Assembly (NCBI RefSeq): GCF_001514115.1
Contig: NZ_KQ948460.1
Location: forward strand, 248,001-312,000
Length of the DNA stretch: 64,000 bases
Reading direction: 5' to 3'
Source of the DNA: Streptomyces olivochromogenes
GTDB lineage: Bacteria; Actinomycetota; Actinomycetes; Streptomycetales; Streptomycetaceae
Below the pieces are notes generated by a model. That model saw only the letters and a program-made list of their open reading frames with translations. It had not been told where the DNA came from and made no database searches. Position numbers and translations under genes: made by a program. Shown here one piece after another: positions 8,557 to 16,689 of this stretch; the stretch's first letter is position 1; the number at the start of each line of letters is the position of its first letter.

Positions 8557-9912
8557 CTAGGCACGGCGGGCCGTTCGCGACCCCGCCGGACCACCACGAC
8601 GGTGGACGCGGACGACCCGGGAGGGACGGCCGGACCGGCGGCGCGGACCCTGCTCGTAGGAGCGAAAGGCGACCCAGCAGACGCTGAGCGCGAAGGCGAA
8701 GACCGGAAGCCAGGCGAGGCGGGCAGCCACCCAGCCCAGACCGTCGGGAACCATGTGCAGACCGGGCAGCCTTCCCACCAGCAGGCCCACGGCGGTGACC
8801 ACCATCATGGACGTCTGGTGCCAGAGGAATATCGTCATCGCCGACAGATTGACCAGGGCCACCGCAGCCCATGCCAGGGGCCGCCGCAACCACCGGCGCA
8901 ACGGCTCGCGCAGCAGAAGAGCGAGGCCGCACTGGGCCACGCCGAAGGTGACCGCGGCCAGCGTCGGCGGGTTCAGGTTCGAGACCGCCGCACCCGGGAC
9001 GCCGACCATCGACGCCGGGTAGCCGGCCCACGTCACCAGCGCCGCGGTCGCCGCCGCGCCGCACAGGAGCAGCACCCAGCCCGCGCGCCGCCGGTCCAAC
9101 TCGCCGCGCGTCCAGGCCGCGCCCAGCGTGTACGGGACCATCCAGCCCGCCGCCACGTTCACCCAGCCGAGCCAGGACGGGCCGCCCAGTCCGAAGCGCA
9201 TCAGGTCCACGTGGAGAACGACGGCCAGCGGCCACAGCGGGTTGAGCCGGGTGAGCAGGGGCGTCGCGGCCGTCAGTCCCGCGAAGACCAGGAGGAACCA
9301 CAGTGGGGACAGGGCGAGTTTGACGAGGGTGTGGACCGTGCCGACTCCCGTGCCCGACGCGAGCAGGCCGACGGTGGCCACCGTCCACAGGGTCACTACC
9401 GCGGCCACGGGTTTGAAGAGGCGCGTGAGGCGGGCGCGCAGCCACTGTCCGTACGTCGTGCCGCGCGCCCGCGCCGACGCGTAGCTCTTCGTCGCCACAT
9501 GGCCGCCGACCAGGAAGAACACCGCGAGCGTCTGGAAGACCCAGGAGATGGGGGCCAGCCACGGCATGTGCTGCAACGGGCTCGCCGTGTGCAGCGCGCC
9601 GCCGTCCGCGACCAGGGCCGTCACCAGCCAGTGGCCCAGGACCACGCCGAGGATCGCGAAGGCGCGCAGGGCGTCGACCGCGCGGTCCCGCTCCGCGGGG
9701 GTGACGGCGTCGATACGGCGGGCGCCGTCTCCTATGGCGTGGGTGGCGGTGCGCAGGGCGGCCGTGCGCAGGGCGGCCGTGCGCGTGGGGGTGGAGGGGG
9801 GTATGGGGGTGGAGGGGGGTGTGCGTCGCTTCGGTGCGGTCGATGCGGTCGGTGGGGTCTGTGGAGTCGTTCGGCGGGTGGCTGCCTCTTCATGAATCGT
9901 CGACTCACGCAC
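8557..9912 (-). CDS. membrane acyltransferase, acyltransferase-3 (OafA-like) family
   Basis: 451-residue polytopic membrane protein of the family that O-acylates sugars or antibiotics at the membrane. The diagnostic start of the family, RDRAVDALRAFAILGVVLGHW, begins near residue 76; about ten hydrophobic segments follow, with FFLVGGHVATKSY and IFLWHQTSM as typical later motifs. The first ~60 residues are a Thr/Pro/Ala-rich low-complexity arm containing short tandem repeats. The start overlaps the stop of the preceding hydrolase gene by 8 nt, so the two are translationally linked. Acyl donor and acceptor are not deducible. Confidence 0.88.
   Translation of the reverse strand: MRESTIHEEAATRRTTPQTPPTASTAPKRRTPPSTPIPPSTPTRTAALRTAALRTATHAIGDGARRIDAVTPAERDRAVDALRAFAILGVVLGHWLVTALVADGGALHTASPLQHMPWLAPISWVFQTLAVFFLVGGHVATKSYASARARGTTYGQWLRARLTRLFKPVAAVVTLWTVATVGLLASGTGVGTVHTLVKLALSPLWFLLVFAGLTAATPLLTRLNPLWPLAVVLHVDLMRFGLGGPSWLGWVNVAAGWMVPYTLGAAWTRGELDRRRAGWVLLLCGAAATAALVTWAGYPASMVGVPGAAVSNLNPPTLAAVTFGVAQCGLALLLREPLRRWLRRPLAWAAVALVNLSAMTIFLWHQTSMMVVTAVGLLVGRLPGLHMVPDGLGWVAARLAWLPVFAFALSVCWVAFRSYEQGPRRRSGRPSRVVRVHRRGGPAGSRTARRA
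9749..9821 (-). repeat. short tandem repeats in the acyltransferase 5' end
   Basis: Two copies of the 15-nt unit GTGCGCAGGGCGGCC (9749-9778), then two copies of an 18-nt G-rich unit (9786-9821). They encode the repeated TAALR and Pro/Thr segments of the low-complexity N-terminal arm. Confidence 0.85.
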
Positions 9913-11107
9913 GGGTTACCTCCGAGGTGTCTCCGAGGACGATCCGGGCGAGGTTGTCCAAGGACACGGAGCCCGGTTTGAAGTAGTCGCTGTGGCCGCC
10001 GGTGCCCGCCGCGAAGACGTGGGCGCCGAAGGCCGGGGACACAGGGTCGGCGCCGAAGCCGACGGTGGTGCCGAAGAGATCGGCGTGCACGTGCGGCACG
10101 TTCACGATCCAGTCGTCGGCGCCTCGGGCCGCCCAGATCCGGGCGGAGGTGCGCAGTGCCGACACGGAGTCCGCGCCGGTGCCCGGGCTGCCGATGAGGG
10201 CGATGTCGTCCACGTCCAGCCCGCGTGCCGCGCGGCCGCAGACGACCGTGCCGTACGAATGGCACAGCAGGGAGACGTGCGCCTTCTCGCCGACGACGCC
10301 CCGCAGTTCGCGTATGAACCCCTTCAGCGGCGGGGCCGCGTCCTCGGCGCGGCCGGTCGTCAGGACCGTGGTGCTGACCGTGCCCGGTGTCTCGTAGCCG
10401 AGCCAGGCGATGACCGCCGTATGCGGACGTGAGGTGGATCCGTGGGTTCCGTGGCGATGGTCGAGGCTGTTGAGGCGGTCTTGGAGGGCTGCCGCTCCCG
10501 CTCGGAAGCGGCCGTAGGTCTCCAAGGTCGTGTCGGAACCCGGGACCAGGACCGCGACGCGGTCGGCGTGGGCGAGGTCGCCGAGGACCTCGACGGCCAG
10601 GCCCTGGCCGCGGCCGTCGAAGGAGAGGAAGCGGCGGGAGGGGGCGGCCATGGCGCGGTCCACGGCGGCGCGGGTGCGGTCGCCGTGGGCGGCGGCCATG
10701 CGGGACGCCTCCGCGGCGTTCGCCCGGTTCGCCATGTACGCCTTGTCCAGCGTCGCCGTCGTCGGCGGGGCGAGGGCGGCGGGGGTCGGGGCGGGGATCC
10801 GGGGGCGGGCCGCGGCGGAGACGGGGACGACCACGGCGGCCGTGACCAGGGCGGCGAGCAGGGTGCGGCTCAGGCGTCGGAGGAATCGAGCGCGGGGGGT
10901 GGGGGGTGAGGGCTCTCCCGGTTGAGCCGAGTGGACCGACGGGGCCGAGTGGACCGACGCGGCCGAGTGGACCGACGGGGCCGACGGGGCCGACTCGGGT
11001 GGTTCGGGTGGCTGAGGTGGGCTGGGCCGCTCACGAGCCGGATCAGGTGGTGTCGTTCGGGTGGCTTTCGCCCTTCCCGCCGCGGTCGGCTTCCCCCGGA
11101 GCTCCAT
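9905..11107 (-). CDS. exported alpha/beta hydrolase, DUF1023-like
   Basis: 400 residues. A repeat-rich N-terminal stretch is followed by a hydrophobic export segment (TLLAALVTAAVVVPVSAAA, about residues 84-102). The catalytic fold then has the nucleophile elbow CHSYGT (GxSxG-like with Cys first), and a C-terminal GGHSDYF that could supply the histidine. The pattern matches actinobacterial DUF1023 hydrolases. Substrate unknown; lipase or esterase activity is only a class inference. First gene of the probable operon that runs through the acyltransferase and two-component pair 2; the shared 19-nt element lies 109-127 nt upstream of its start. Confidence 0.8.
   Translation of the reverse strand: MELRGKPTAAGRAKATRTTPPDPARERPSPPQPPEPPESAPSAPSVHSAASVHSAPSVHSAQPGEPSPPTPRARFLRRLSRTLLAALVTAAVVVPVSAAARPRIPAPTPAALAPPTTATLDKAYMANRANAAEASRMAAAHGDRTRAAVDRAMAAPSRRFLSFDGRGQGLAVEVLGDLAHADRVAVLVPGSDTTLETYGRFRAGAAALQDRLNSLDHRHGTHGSTSRPHTAVIAWLGYETPGTVSTTVLTTGRAEDAAPPLKGFIRELRGVVGEKAHVSLLCHSYGTVVCGRAARGLDVDDIALIGSPGTGADSVSALRTSARIWAARGADDWIVNVPHVHADLFGTTVGFGADPVSPAFGAHVFAAGTGGHSDYFKPGSVSLDNLARIVLGDTSEVTRA
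10926..10988 (-). repeat. 18-nt tandem repeat in the hydrolase 5' end
   Basis: About 3.5 copies of GCCGAGTGGACCGACGGG (units start at 10926, 10944 and 10962; half unit at 10980). On the coding strand it gives the repeated S-V-H-S-A-P segment before the export signal. Confidence 0.88.
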
Positions 11108-11215
11108 GGCGTCCTTCCCATCCGGTCCGCCCGCTCATCGGGCGCCTCTGGATGGGAAGTTACGGATCGTGACGTGTCGTTCGCGTCCCGCCAGGGAGCT
11201 CATCTTGGAGGTAGC

Positions 11216-11234
11216 TCTCAGGTACTACGGGTAT
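11216..11234 (-). promoter_or_regulatory. 19-nt shared promoter element, copy 2
   Basis: Identical over 19 nt to 6325-6343 (TCTCAGGTACTACGGGTAT on the + strand) and in the same orientation relative to the gene it precedes. It lies in the 138-bp gap between the hydrolase start (11107) and the end of the next gene (11246). Confidence 0.6.
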
Positions 11235-11245
11235 GACCGGGGGCG

Positions 11246-12124
11246 CTACCAAGCCAGTTGGGCGATCTCCTCGGCCACCACCGCGCACGCGTCCGCCGCC
11301 GGGTCGATCAGCGGGAAGTGGCCCACGTCCTCCAGGAGCGTCAGGCCGACCACCTCGCCCGCCCTCGCCGCCGCCTCCGCGTACGACTCGGCGACCGCCT
11401 CCGGGACGATGACGTCGGTGCGGCCCTGCACGAGGGTCGTGGCGATGCCGGTGGGGAGCAGGAACGCCGGGTCGGCGTACGGCTGCCGCTCCGCGAACCT
11501 CGCCTCGCCGCCGAGGAGTTGGCGGGAGGCTCCGGAGCAGACGTTCAGTTTCTCGGCGACCGTGAAGTCCGCGATCGGAGCGAGGGCCACGACACCGCGC
11601 AGCGGGGCGGGGCGGTCGGTACGCCAAGGAGAGTCGGCGGGCAGGACGTGGCGCGCGGCGGCCCACAGGGCGAGGTGGCCGCCGGCCGAGTGACCGGTGA
11701 TCACCGTGCGGCGGAGGTCCACCCTCGGCAGGTGCTCGCGGGCGAGCGCCGGCAGTGCGTCGAGCGCGGCCGCGATGTCGTCGAAGGTGTCCGGCCAGCG
11801 GCCCGCGACCGGGCCCTCGCCGCCCTGCGCGGGGATCGTGGCGCCCCGGCGGTACTCCACGTTGGCCACGGCGAAGCCCCGGCGGGCCAGGAAGTCCGCG
11901 AACGGGGTGATGTGGCGACGGTCGTACGGGGCGCGCCAGGCGCCGCCGTGCAGGACGATCACCAGCGGGGCGGGGACCTCGGGGTCGGGTTCGCGCGGGG
12001 TGTAGAAGTCGATCACCTGGTCGGGATGGTCGCCGTACGTGGCGGTGACGTCGGGGTCGACCGGCGGGTGGGAGAAGGCCGAGGCCTCCTCGGCGGCGTC
12101 CCGTGCTGCGGCGTCGTCCGGCAT
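11246..12124 (-). CDS. alpha/beta hydrolase, kynurenine-formamidase-like
   Basis: 292 residues. The oxyanion motif HGGAW (HGGxW) and nucleophile elbow GHSAGG are the pair typical of arylformamidases and related esterases; a late DVGHFPL supplies a candidate catalytic histidine. Arylformamidase would convert N-formylkynurenine to kynurenine. The sequence alone could equally be a carboxylesterase, but kynureninase and tryptophan dioxygenase lie about 1.7 kb away on the same strand. With it, all three steps from tryptophan to anthranilate would be present. It is divergent from a TetR gene that is its most likely regulator. Confidence 0.7.
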   Translation of the reverse strand: MPDDAAARDAAEEASAFSHPPVDPDVTATYGDHPDQVIDFYTPREPDPEVPAPLVIVLHGGAWRAPYDRRHITPFADFLARRGFAVANVEYRRGATIPAQGGEGPVAGRWPDTFDDIAAALDALPALAREHLPRVDLRRTVITGHSAGGHLALWAAARHVLPADSPWRTDRPAPLRGVVALAPIADFTVAEKLNVCSGASRQLLGGEARFAERQPYADPAFLLPTGIATTLVQGRTDVIVPEAVAESYAEAAARAGEVVGLTLLEDVGHFPLIDPAADACAVVAEEIAQLAW

Positions 12125-12201
12125 GCTCCAACCTCTCAGCGGTGAAACGGATTTGGCGGACCAGGAGTGAATTCGGCCGTTGGCGGGGACGGTATCAGGC
12201 C

Positions 12202-12231
12202 CGTGACGTGCGTCTACACCCGGATGTCACG
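12202..12231. promoter_or_regulatory. candidate TetR operator between hydrolase and tetR
   Basis: Imperfect inverted repeat CGTGACGT ... ATGTCACG (7 of 8 pairs) with a 14-nt spacer, in the 185-bp gap shared by the divergent hydrolase and TetR genes. A related pair of TAAACGGAT/GAAACGGAT direct repeats lies near 12146 and 12244. Position supports an operator; the half-site spacing is wide for TetR. Confidence 0.35.
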
Positions 12232-12309
12232 CTAGGTGAGGGGTAAACGGATCTGGTGTTTCGTTACGCTGGGTGGGGTTACTTGAACGGCATTGCTAAG
12301 GAGTCCGTC

Positions 12310-13014
12310 ATGTCCGCCGAGTCCGGCACCGTGAGTCGTGGCGAGCCTGGCACCGTGGGTTCTGGTGAACCCGGCACCGTGGGTTCTGGTGAACCCGGCA
12401 CCGTAGTTTCTGGTGTACCCGGCACCGTACGTCCTGGTGGGCGTACCGCCCGGGTTCGTGCGGCCGTGTTGCGTGCCGCGGGGGATGTACTCGCCGAGGA
12501 GGGGTTCGCGCATCTCGATCTCGCCGATGTGGCGCGGCGGGCGGAGGTCGGGAAGACGACGGTGTACCGGCGGTGGGGGTCGGTGACGGGGCTCGTCGCC
12601 GATCTGCTGAGTGACATGGCGGAGCAGTCGTCGCCGCGTGCGGAGACCGGGTCCGTACTCGGTGATCTGCGGGCCAACGCCGCGTTGGTGCGGGGGACGC
12701 TGGCCGATCCTCGGCAGGGGGCGTTGTTTCGGGCCGTGATCGCCGCGGCGACGTGCGATGTGCGTACGGCGGAGGCGTTGCGGCGGTTCTATGACGTGCG
12801 GGTGAGTGAGTGGGTGCCGTGTGTCGAGGAGGGGGTGGCTCGGGGGGAGTTGCCCGTGGGGACCGATGCGGCGATGGTCGTACGGGCGGTGTCGGCGCCG
12901 CTGTATTACTCGTTGCTGACTGTTGGGGTGGTGCCGGACGAGGGGGCTGCCGAGCGGGCGGCGGAGGGGGCGTTTGCTGCGGCGGTGGCGGGGGTGTACG
13001 TCGTTGGGGAGTGA
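12310..13014 (+). CDS. TetR-family transcriptional regulator
   Basis: 234 residues. ATG 12310 is chosen because AAGGAG stands 8-9 nt upstream. The N-terminal HTH (LDLADVARRAEVGKTTVYRRW) follows an unusual 45-residue leader made of five 8-residue repeats around P-G-T-V-x-S-G-E. The C-terminal ligand domain resembles the TetR_C_11 type (MVVRAVSAPLYYSLLTVG). TetR proteins bind as dimers and are usually released by a small ligand. Its divergent neighbour, the formamidase-like hydrolase, is the natural target, and a kynurenine-pathway ligand is a guess from context. Confidence 0.88.
   Translation: MSAESGTVSRGEPGTVGSGEPGTVGSGEPGTVVSGVPGTVRPGGRTARVRAAVLRAAGDVLAEEGFAHLDLADVARRAEVGKTTVYRRWGSVTGLVADLLSDMAEQSSPRAETGSVLGDLRANAALVRGTLADPRQGALFRAVIAAATCDVRTAEALRRFYDVRVSEWVPCVEEGVARGELPVGTDAAMVVRAVSAPLYYSLLTVGVVPDEGAAERAAEGAFAAAVAGVYVVGE
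12325..12444 (+). repeat. 24-bp tandem repeat at the tetR 5' end
   Basis: Five in-frame 24-bp units from 12325; the core GGCACCGTGGGTTCTGGTGA is nearly unchanged in units two and three and diverges outward. It adds an 8-residue repeat in front of the HTH domain. Confidence 0.92.
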
Positions 13015-13079
13015 ACCGGGGTGGGGGTCGGCCGGGGGTTGATCGCCCCCGCCGCCCCTACCCTCCCCCAAGCTCTCGG

Positions 13080-13440
13080 CTTCGCTCGAGCAGGGGGGAC
13101 CCCCATCATCCCCAGGGGCTCCGCCCCTTCAACCCCGCCAGGGGCTTCGCCCCCGAACCCGCAGGGCTCCGCCCCTGCACCCCGCCAGGGGCTTCGCCCC
13201 CGAACCCCCGCGGGGCTCCGCCCCTGCACCCCACCGGGGGCTTCGCCCCCTGCACCCCACCGGGGGCTTCGCCCCCTGCACCCCACCGGGGGCTTCGCCC
13301 CCTGCACCCCACCGGGGGCTTCGCCCCCTGGACCCCCGCAGGGCTGCCGTCCCGGACCCCCGCAGAACTGCGCACCCGAACTCCCACCGGGGGCTGCCAC
13401 CTCCTGGACCCCGCAGAGCTCCGCCCAAGAGCGGCCTCGT
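13080..13440. repeat. GC-rich hairpin repeat array
   Basis: Noncoding array between convergent tetR and kynU. Many units contain GGGGGCTTCGCCCCC or GGGGCTCCGCCCC, each able to fold as a tight hairpin. Between 13227 and 13330 four exact 26-bp copies stand head to tail (starts 13227, 13253, 13279, 13305); flanking units are diverged. Long open frames through it encode only proline/glycine runs and are discounted. It may act as a two-way transcription barrier. Confidence 0.85.
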
Positions 13441-13529
13441 CCTCAAGCGTCGGACGGGCTGGGGGTGCGGGTCGGGGTGGGTGGGGTGTGGCCTCCGGCC
13501 TCGCCCCTCGAACACCGGACAGCCCGAGG

Positions 13530-13780
13530 GTTTTAGGGGCGCGGGGAACTGCGCGATCGGCCCCCACCGGCCCGCACCCCAACGACTGCGACCGGCCGGG
13601 CATCCGAGGCGCAGCCCCGGACCCAAGGGCGCGGAGAACTTCGCCGTCCGCCCCCACCGGCCCGCACCCCAACGACTGCGACCGGCCGGGCATCCGAGGC
13701 GCAGCCCCGGGCCCAAGGGCGCGGGGAACTTCGCGGTCCGCCCCCGCCCAGCCGCGGGCGAGCACGGCACCGGGCTGCGC
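13530..13780. repeat. 90-bp tandem repeat with the GGGCGCGGGGAACT element
   Basis: Two full units and a partial third with an exact 90-bp period (CCCCCACCGGCCCGCACCCC at 13561 and 13651; CCCCCGCCC at 13741). Each unit is preceded by GGGCGCGG(G/A)GAACT, a dispersed element common in Streptomyces intergenic DNA; a further copy is near 20955. The region from 13015 to 13797 holds no believable gene. Confidence 0.85.
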
Positions 13781-13797
13781 CGTCCCTTAATCCACCG

Positions 13798-15084
13798 TCA
13801 GCTCAGCGTTTCCCCCAGCAGTCGTGCCGCCCGTTCCACGTCCCCGAAGCCCACGTACAGGGGGGTGAAGCCGAAGCGGAGGACGTCGGGGTGGCGGAAG
13901 TCGCCGACGACGCCCCGTTCGATCAGGCGCTTCATCACCTCACCCGCGTCCGCGCAGCGCAGGGCGACCTGGCTGCCGCGTTCGGCGTGGTGGGAGGGGG
14001 TCAGGGACTCGACGCGACCCCGGGGGACGTACGCGTCGACGCATTCCAGGAAGAAGTCGGTCAGGGCGAGGGACTTGGAGCGGACGGAGTCGATCGAAAC
14101 GCCCTCCCACACCTCCAGCGCGGCCTCCAGGGCCAGCATGGAGAGGATGTCCGGGGTGCCGACGCGACCCCGCAGGGCGCCCGGGGCCGGTTCGTAGGCG
14201 GGGCTCATGCCGAAGGGATCGGCGTGGGAGTTCCAGCCGGGGAGCGGGGAGTCGAAACTGGGCTGGAGGGAGGAACGGACATAGAGGTACGCGGGGGAGC
14301 CCGGGCCTCCGTTCAGGTACTTGTATGTGCAGCCGACGGCCAGGTCGACCCCGTGGGCGTCGAGGTCCACCGGCAGTGCCCCGGCGCTGTGGCACAGGTC
14401 CCAGACCGCCAGGGCGCCCGCGTCATGGATCGCGGACGTGAGGGTCGGGAGGTCGTGCAGACGGCCGGTGCGGTAGTCGACGTGGTTCAGGAGGACCGCC
14501 GCTGTGCGGGGGCCCAGTGCGGAGGGGACTTCCGCCGGGTCCACGGGGCGCAGTTCGCAGCCTGTCAGGCGGGCCGCGGACGCCGCGATGTAGCCGTCCG
14601 TCGGGAACGTCGTCGCGTCGACGATGATCTCGTCACGCCCGTCGGAGGACAGGGCGGCCAGGCGGACCGCTCCCACCAGGGCCTTGAAGACGTTCACGCT
14701 CGTGGAGTCGCCCACCACGATCTGGCCGGGGGCCGCTCCGACCAGCGGCGCGATGCGGTCGCCGATCCGTTCCGGCGCCGTCCACCAGCCGCTCTCCTCC
14801 CAGGAGCGGATGCGCATTTCGCCCCACTGGCGGCGTACGACGTCGTCGACCCGGCCGGGGACCGCCGCCGGGAGCGCGCCGAGCGAGTTCCCGTCGAGGT
14901 ACACCACGTCGTCCAGGACGAACTGCGCGCGCAGCTTGGCGAGTTCGTCGCAGGCATCCAGCTCGGCGGCCCTGACACCCAGTTCGGACCGCTCAGAGAC
15001 ACCCGGTTCGGGCCCTTCGGAGACACCCAGTTCGGGCCCTTCGGAGACACCCAGTTCAGACCGCAGTTCAGACCGCTCAGACAT
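13798..15084 (-). CDS. kynU: kynureninase
   Basis: PLP enzyme that cleaves kynurenine to anthranilate and alanine. 428 residues from ATG 15084, which overlaps the dioxygenase gene by 8 nt. The Schiff-base lysine is K255 in CTYKYLNGG, and YLDGNSLGALP, DSTSVNVFK and WDLCHSAGALPVDL are kynureninase landmarks. The first ~37 residues are extra: a tandem repeat L-G-V-S-E-G-P-E from a 24-nt minisatellite. The gene is translationally coupled to kynA and read toward the repeat island at 13.0-13.8 kb, which probably stops transcription. Confidence 0.94.
   Translation of the reverse strand: MSERSELRSELGVSEGPELGVSEGPEPGVSERSELGVRAAELDACDELAKLRAQFVLDDVVYLDGNSLGALPAAVPGRVDDVVRRQWGEMRIRSWEESGWWTAPERIGDRIAPLVGAAPGQIVVGDSTSVNVFKALVGAVRLAALSSDGRDEIIVDATTFPTDGYIAASAARLTGCELRPVDPAEVPSALGPRTAAVLLNHVDYRTGRLHDLPTLTSAIHDAGALAVWDLCHSAGALPVDLDAHGVDLAVGCTYKYLNGGPGSPAYLYVRSSLQPSFDSPLPGWNSHADPFGMSPAYEPAPGALRGRVGTPDILSMLALEAALEVWEGVSIDSVRSKSLALTDFFLECVDAYVPRGRVESLTPSHHAERGSQVALRCADAGEVMKRLIERGVVGDFRHPDVLRFGFTPLYVGFGDVERAARLLGETLS
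14975..15070 (-). repeat. 24-bp tandem repeat at the kynU 5' end
   Basis: Units of 24 nt start at 14975, 14999, 15023 and (diverged) 15047, + strand core ACACCCAGTTCGGGCCCTTC. In frame; they encode the 8-residue repeats at the kynureninase N-terminus, before conserved sequence begins. Confidence 0.9.
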
Positions 15085-15925
15085 GAGACCTCGCCGTCCA
15101 CAGCTCGGGGAACACGTTCTTCTGCGCCCGCTTCTCCAGCCACGCCACCCCGGCGGAGCCACCCGTGCCCGTCTTCGCGCCCATCGCGCGGCGCGTCGCG
15201 ACGAGATGGTCGTTGCGCCATCGCCACACCAGTTCGGCGACGTCCGTCAACGCCTCACCGAGGCGGGCGAGTTCGTCGTGCTCGTCGCCCGCGTACAGGG
15301 CCGTCCACACCGCCTCCACCTCCGGCGAGGACTCGTAGCGCCGGGACACGTCCCGGACCAGCACGGACTTGGGGACCGCGTGGCCGCGGCGCGCGAGCAG
15401 CCTCAGGACCTCGTCGTAGAGGCTCGGTTCGTGCAGTGCCTTCTCCAGTTCCGCGTGCACGCGCGGCGCGCCCCGGTGCGGGACCAGCATGGACGCGGAC
15501 TTCTCGCCGAGCAGGAACTCCATCCGGCGGTACATCGCGGACTGGAAGCCGGAGCCCTCGCCGAGGGCCGAGCGGTACGAGTTGAACTGGGCGGGGGTGA
15601 GCTGGGCGAGGGGCCTCCAGGAGGCGTTCAGCGCCTCCAGCTCCCGTACGGACCGCTTCAGCGCGGCCACCGCGACCGGCACCCGGTCCTCGCGGAGCGC
15701 GTTCGCCGCGGTCTCCCACTCATGGACGATGACCGTGAACCACAGCTCCATGACCTGGGTGGTGACCAGGAAGACCATCTCTCCGGGGTCGTCGGAGAGG
15801 GTGTGCTGGAGGTGGGTCAGAACGTCCGCCTGGACATAGTCCTCATACGGGGTCGTTCCTTGGAAGTCGAGATGCGGGGTCTCGGGCTCCTGAGCCTCGA
15901 CGGGCTGAGCCTGCTGGGACGACAT
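15077..15925 (-). CDS. kynA: tryptophan 2,3-dioxygenase
   Basis: Heme dioxygenase that opens the indole ring of tryptophan to N-formylkynurenine. 282 residues, close to the bacterial norm. The C-terminal KTGTGGSAG is the tryptophan-binding loop, and H240 in RWRNDHLV aligns by eye with the proximal heme ligand. FQSAMYRRMEFLLG carries the conserved active-site arginine region. ATG 15925 has AGGAGA a few nt upstream. First gene of the kynA-kynU unit; the 217-bp gap upstream must hold its promoter and includes CAGGTAGTACGGGT on the minus strand (16062-16075), one base from the core of the 19-nt element. Confidence 0.95.
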   Translation of the reverse strand: MSSQQAQPVEAQEPETPHLDFQGTTPYEDYVQADVLTHLQHTLSDDPGEMVFLVTTQVMELWFTVIVHEWETAANALREDRVPVAVAALKRSVRELEALNASWRPLAQLTPAQFNSYRSALGEGSGFQSAMYRRMEFLLGEKSASMLVPHRGAPRVHAELEKALHEPSLYDEVLRLLARRGHAVPKSVLVRDVSRRYESSPEVEAVWTALYAGDEHDELARLGEALTDVAELVWRWRNDHLVATRRAMGAKTGTGGSAGVAWLEKRAQKNVFPELWTARSHV

Positions 15926-16142
15926 CGCTGTCTCCTGATGCGTACTCCGGGTAGCGGTCCGCCCCTGCCGTTTTCGACACGGGGGCCCCGGTCCCCACCG
16001 GGCATCCTCCACAATCGTCGCCCGAAACCGCAAGGTCCGCCCGGTCACATCGACCAGGCGGACCCGTACTACCTGCGCGTACACCCGGACGGCTACGCGA
16101 CAGGTACACCCGGGGAGGGCTCTGTCACCCCCGGGGGAGGAC

Positions 16143-16556
16143 TCAGCCCAGCGTCTGCGCCGCCGTCGGTGAGGAGTCCTTCAGGAACTGGCTGCAGCGC
16201 GCGTACTCCTCCTGCTCGCCGATCGTCTGCGCGGCGCGGGCGAGGGCGTGCAGGGCGCGCAGGAAGCCGCGGTTCGGCTCGTGCTCCCAGGGCACCGGGC
16301 CGTGGCCCTTCCAGCCGTTGCGGCGCAGGGAGTCCAGGCCGCGGTGGTAGCCCGTACGGGCGTAGGCGTACGACTCGACGACACTGCCCCGCTCGAACGC
16401 GTCGTCGGCCAGCTGGGCCCAGGCCAGCGAGGAGGTGGGGTACTTGGCGGCGACATCCGCGGGCGCCGTGCCGTTCGCGAGGAGCTCGCGCGGCTCCGGG
16501 TCGTCGGGGAGGTGAGTCGGGGGCGGGCCCCCGAGGAGGTTCTCGTGAATCGTCAT
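16143..16556 (-). CDS. DUF3151 family protein
   Basis: 137 residues, soluble. The sequence is typical of actinobacterial DUF3151: DPEPRELLANGTAP, KYPTSSLAWAQLADDA, SYAYARTGYHRGLDSLRRNG and a C-terminal helical segment with FLKDSSPTA. Tetratricopeptide-like helices are suggested by the spacing of Ala and aromatic residues. Function unknown. In Streptomyces it commonly sits near fba, as here. It may share a transcript with kynA downstream, but a 217-nt gap separates them. Confidence 0.88.
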   Translation of the reverse strand: MTIHENLLGGPPPTHLPDDPEPRELLANGTAPADVAAKYPTSSLAWAQLADDAFERGSVVESYAYARTGYHRGLDSLRRNGWKGHGPVPWEHEPNRGFLRALHALARAAQTIGEQEEYARCSQFLKDSSPTAAQTLG

Positions 16557-16689
16557 ACGTTCCAGTCTGCGGCACCCTCCGGGGGTTGCGCCGTACGGGG
16601 TACCCGGCGCCCGGGCAGCCGCCCCGGAGCCATGACGGGTGGACCCGCCGCCGCCCCGGAGCCACGACGGGTGGACCCGCCGCCCGGTC

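Noticed and set aside
13227..13330. Possible CRISPR array
   Set aside because: The 26-bp units abut with no spacers, and no cas genes are present. The same holds for 42490-42795.
13021..13790. Several long open frames on both strands encoding Pro/Gly-rich repeats
   Set aside because: They follow the nucleotide hairpin repeats exactly, exist in several frames at once, and have no ribosome sites or recognisable domains.
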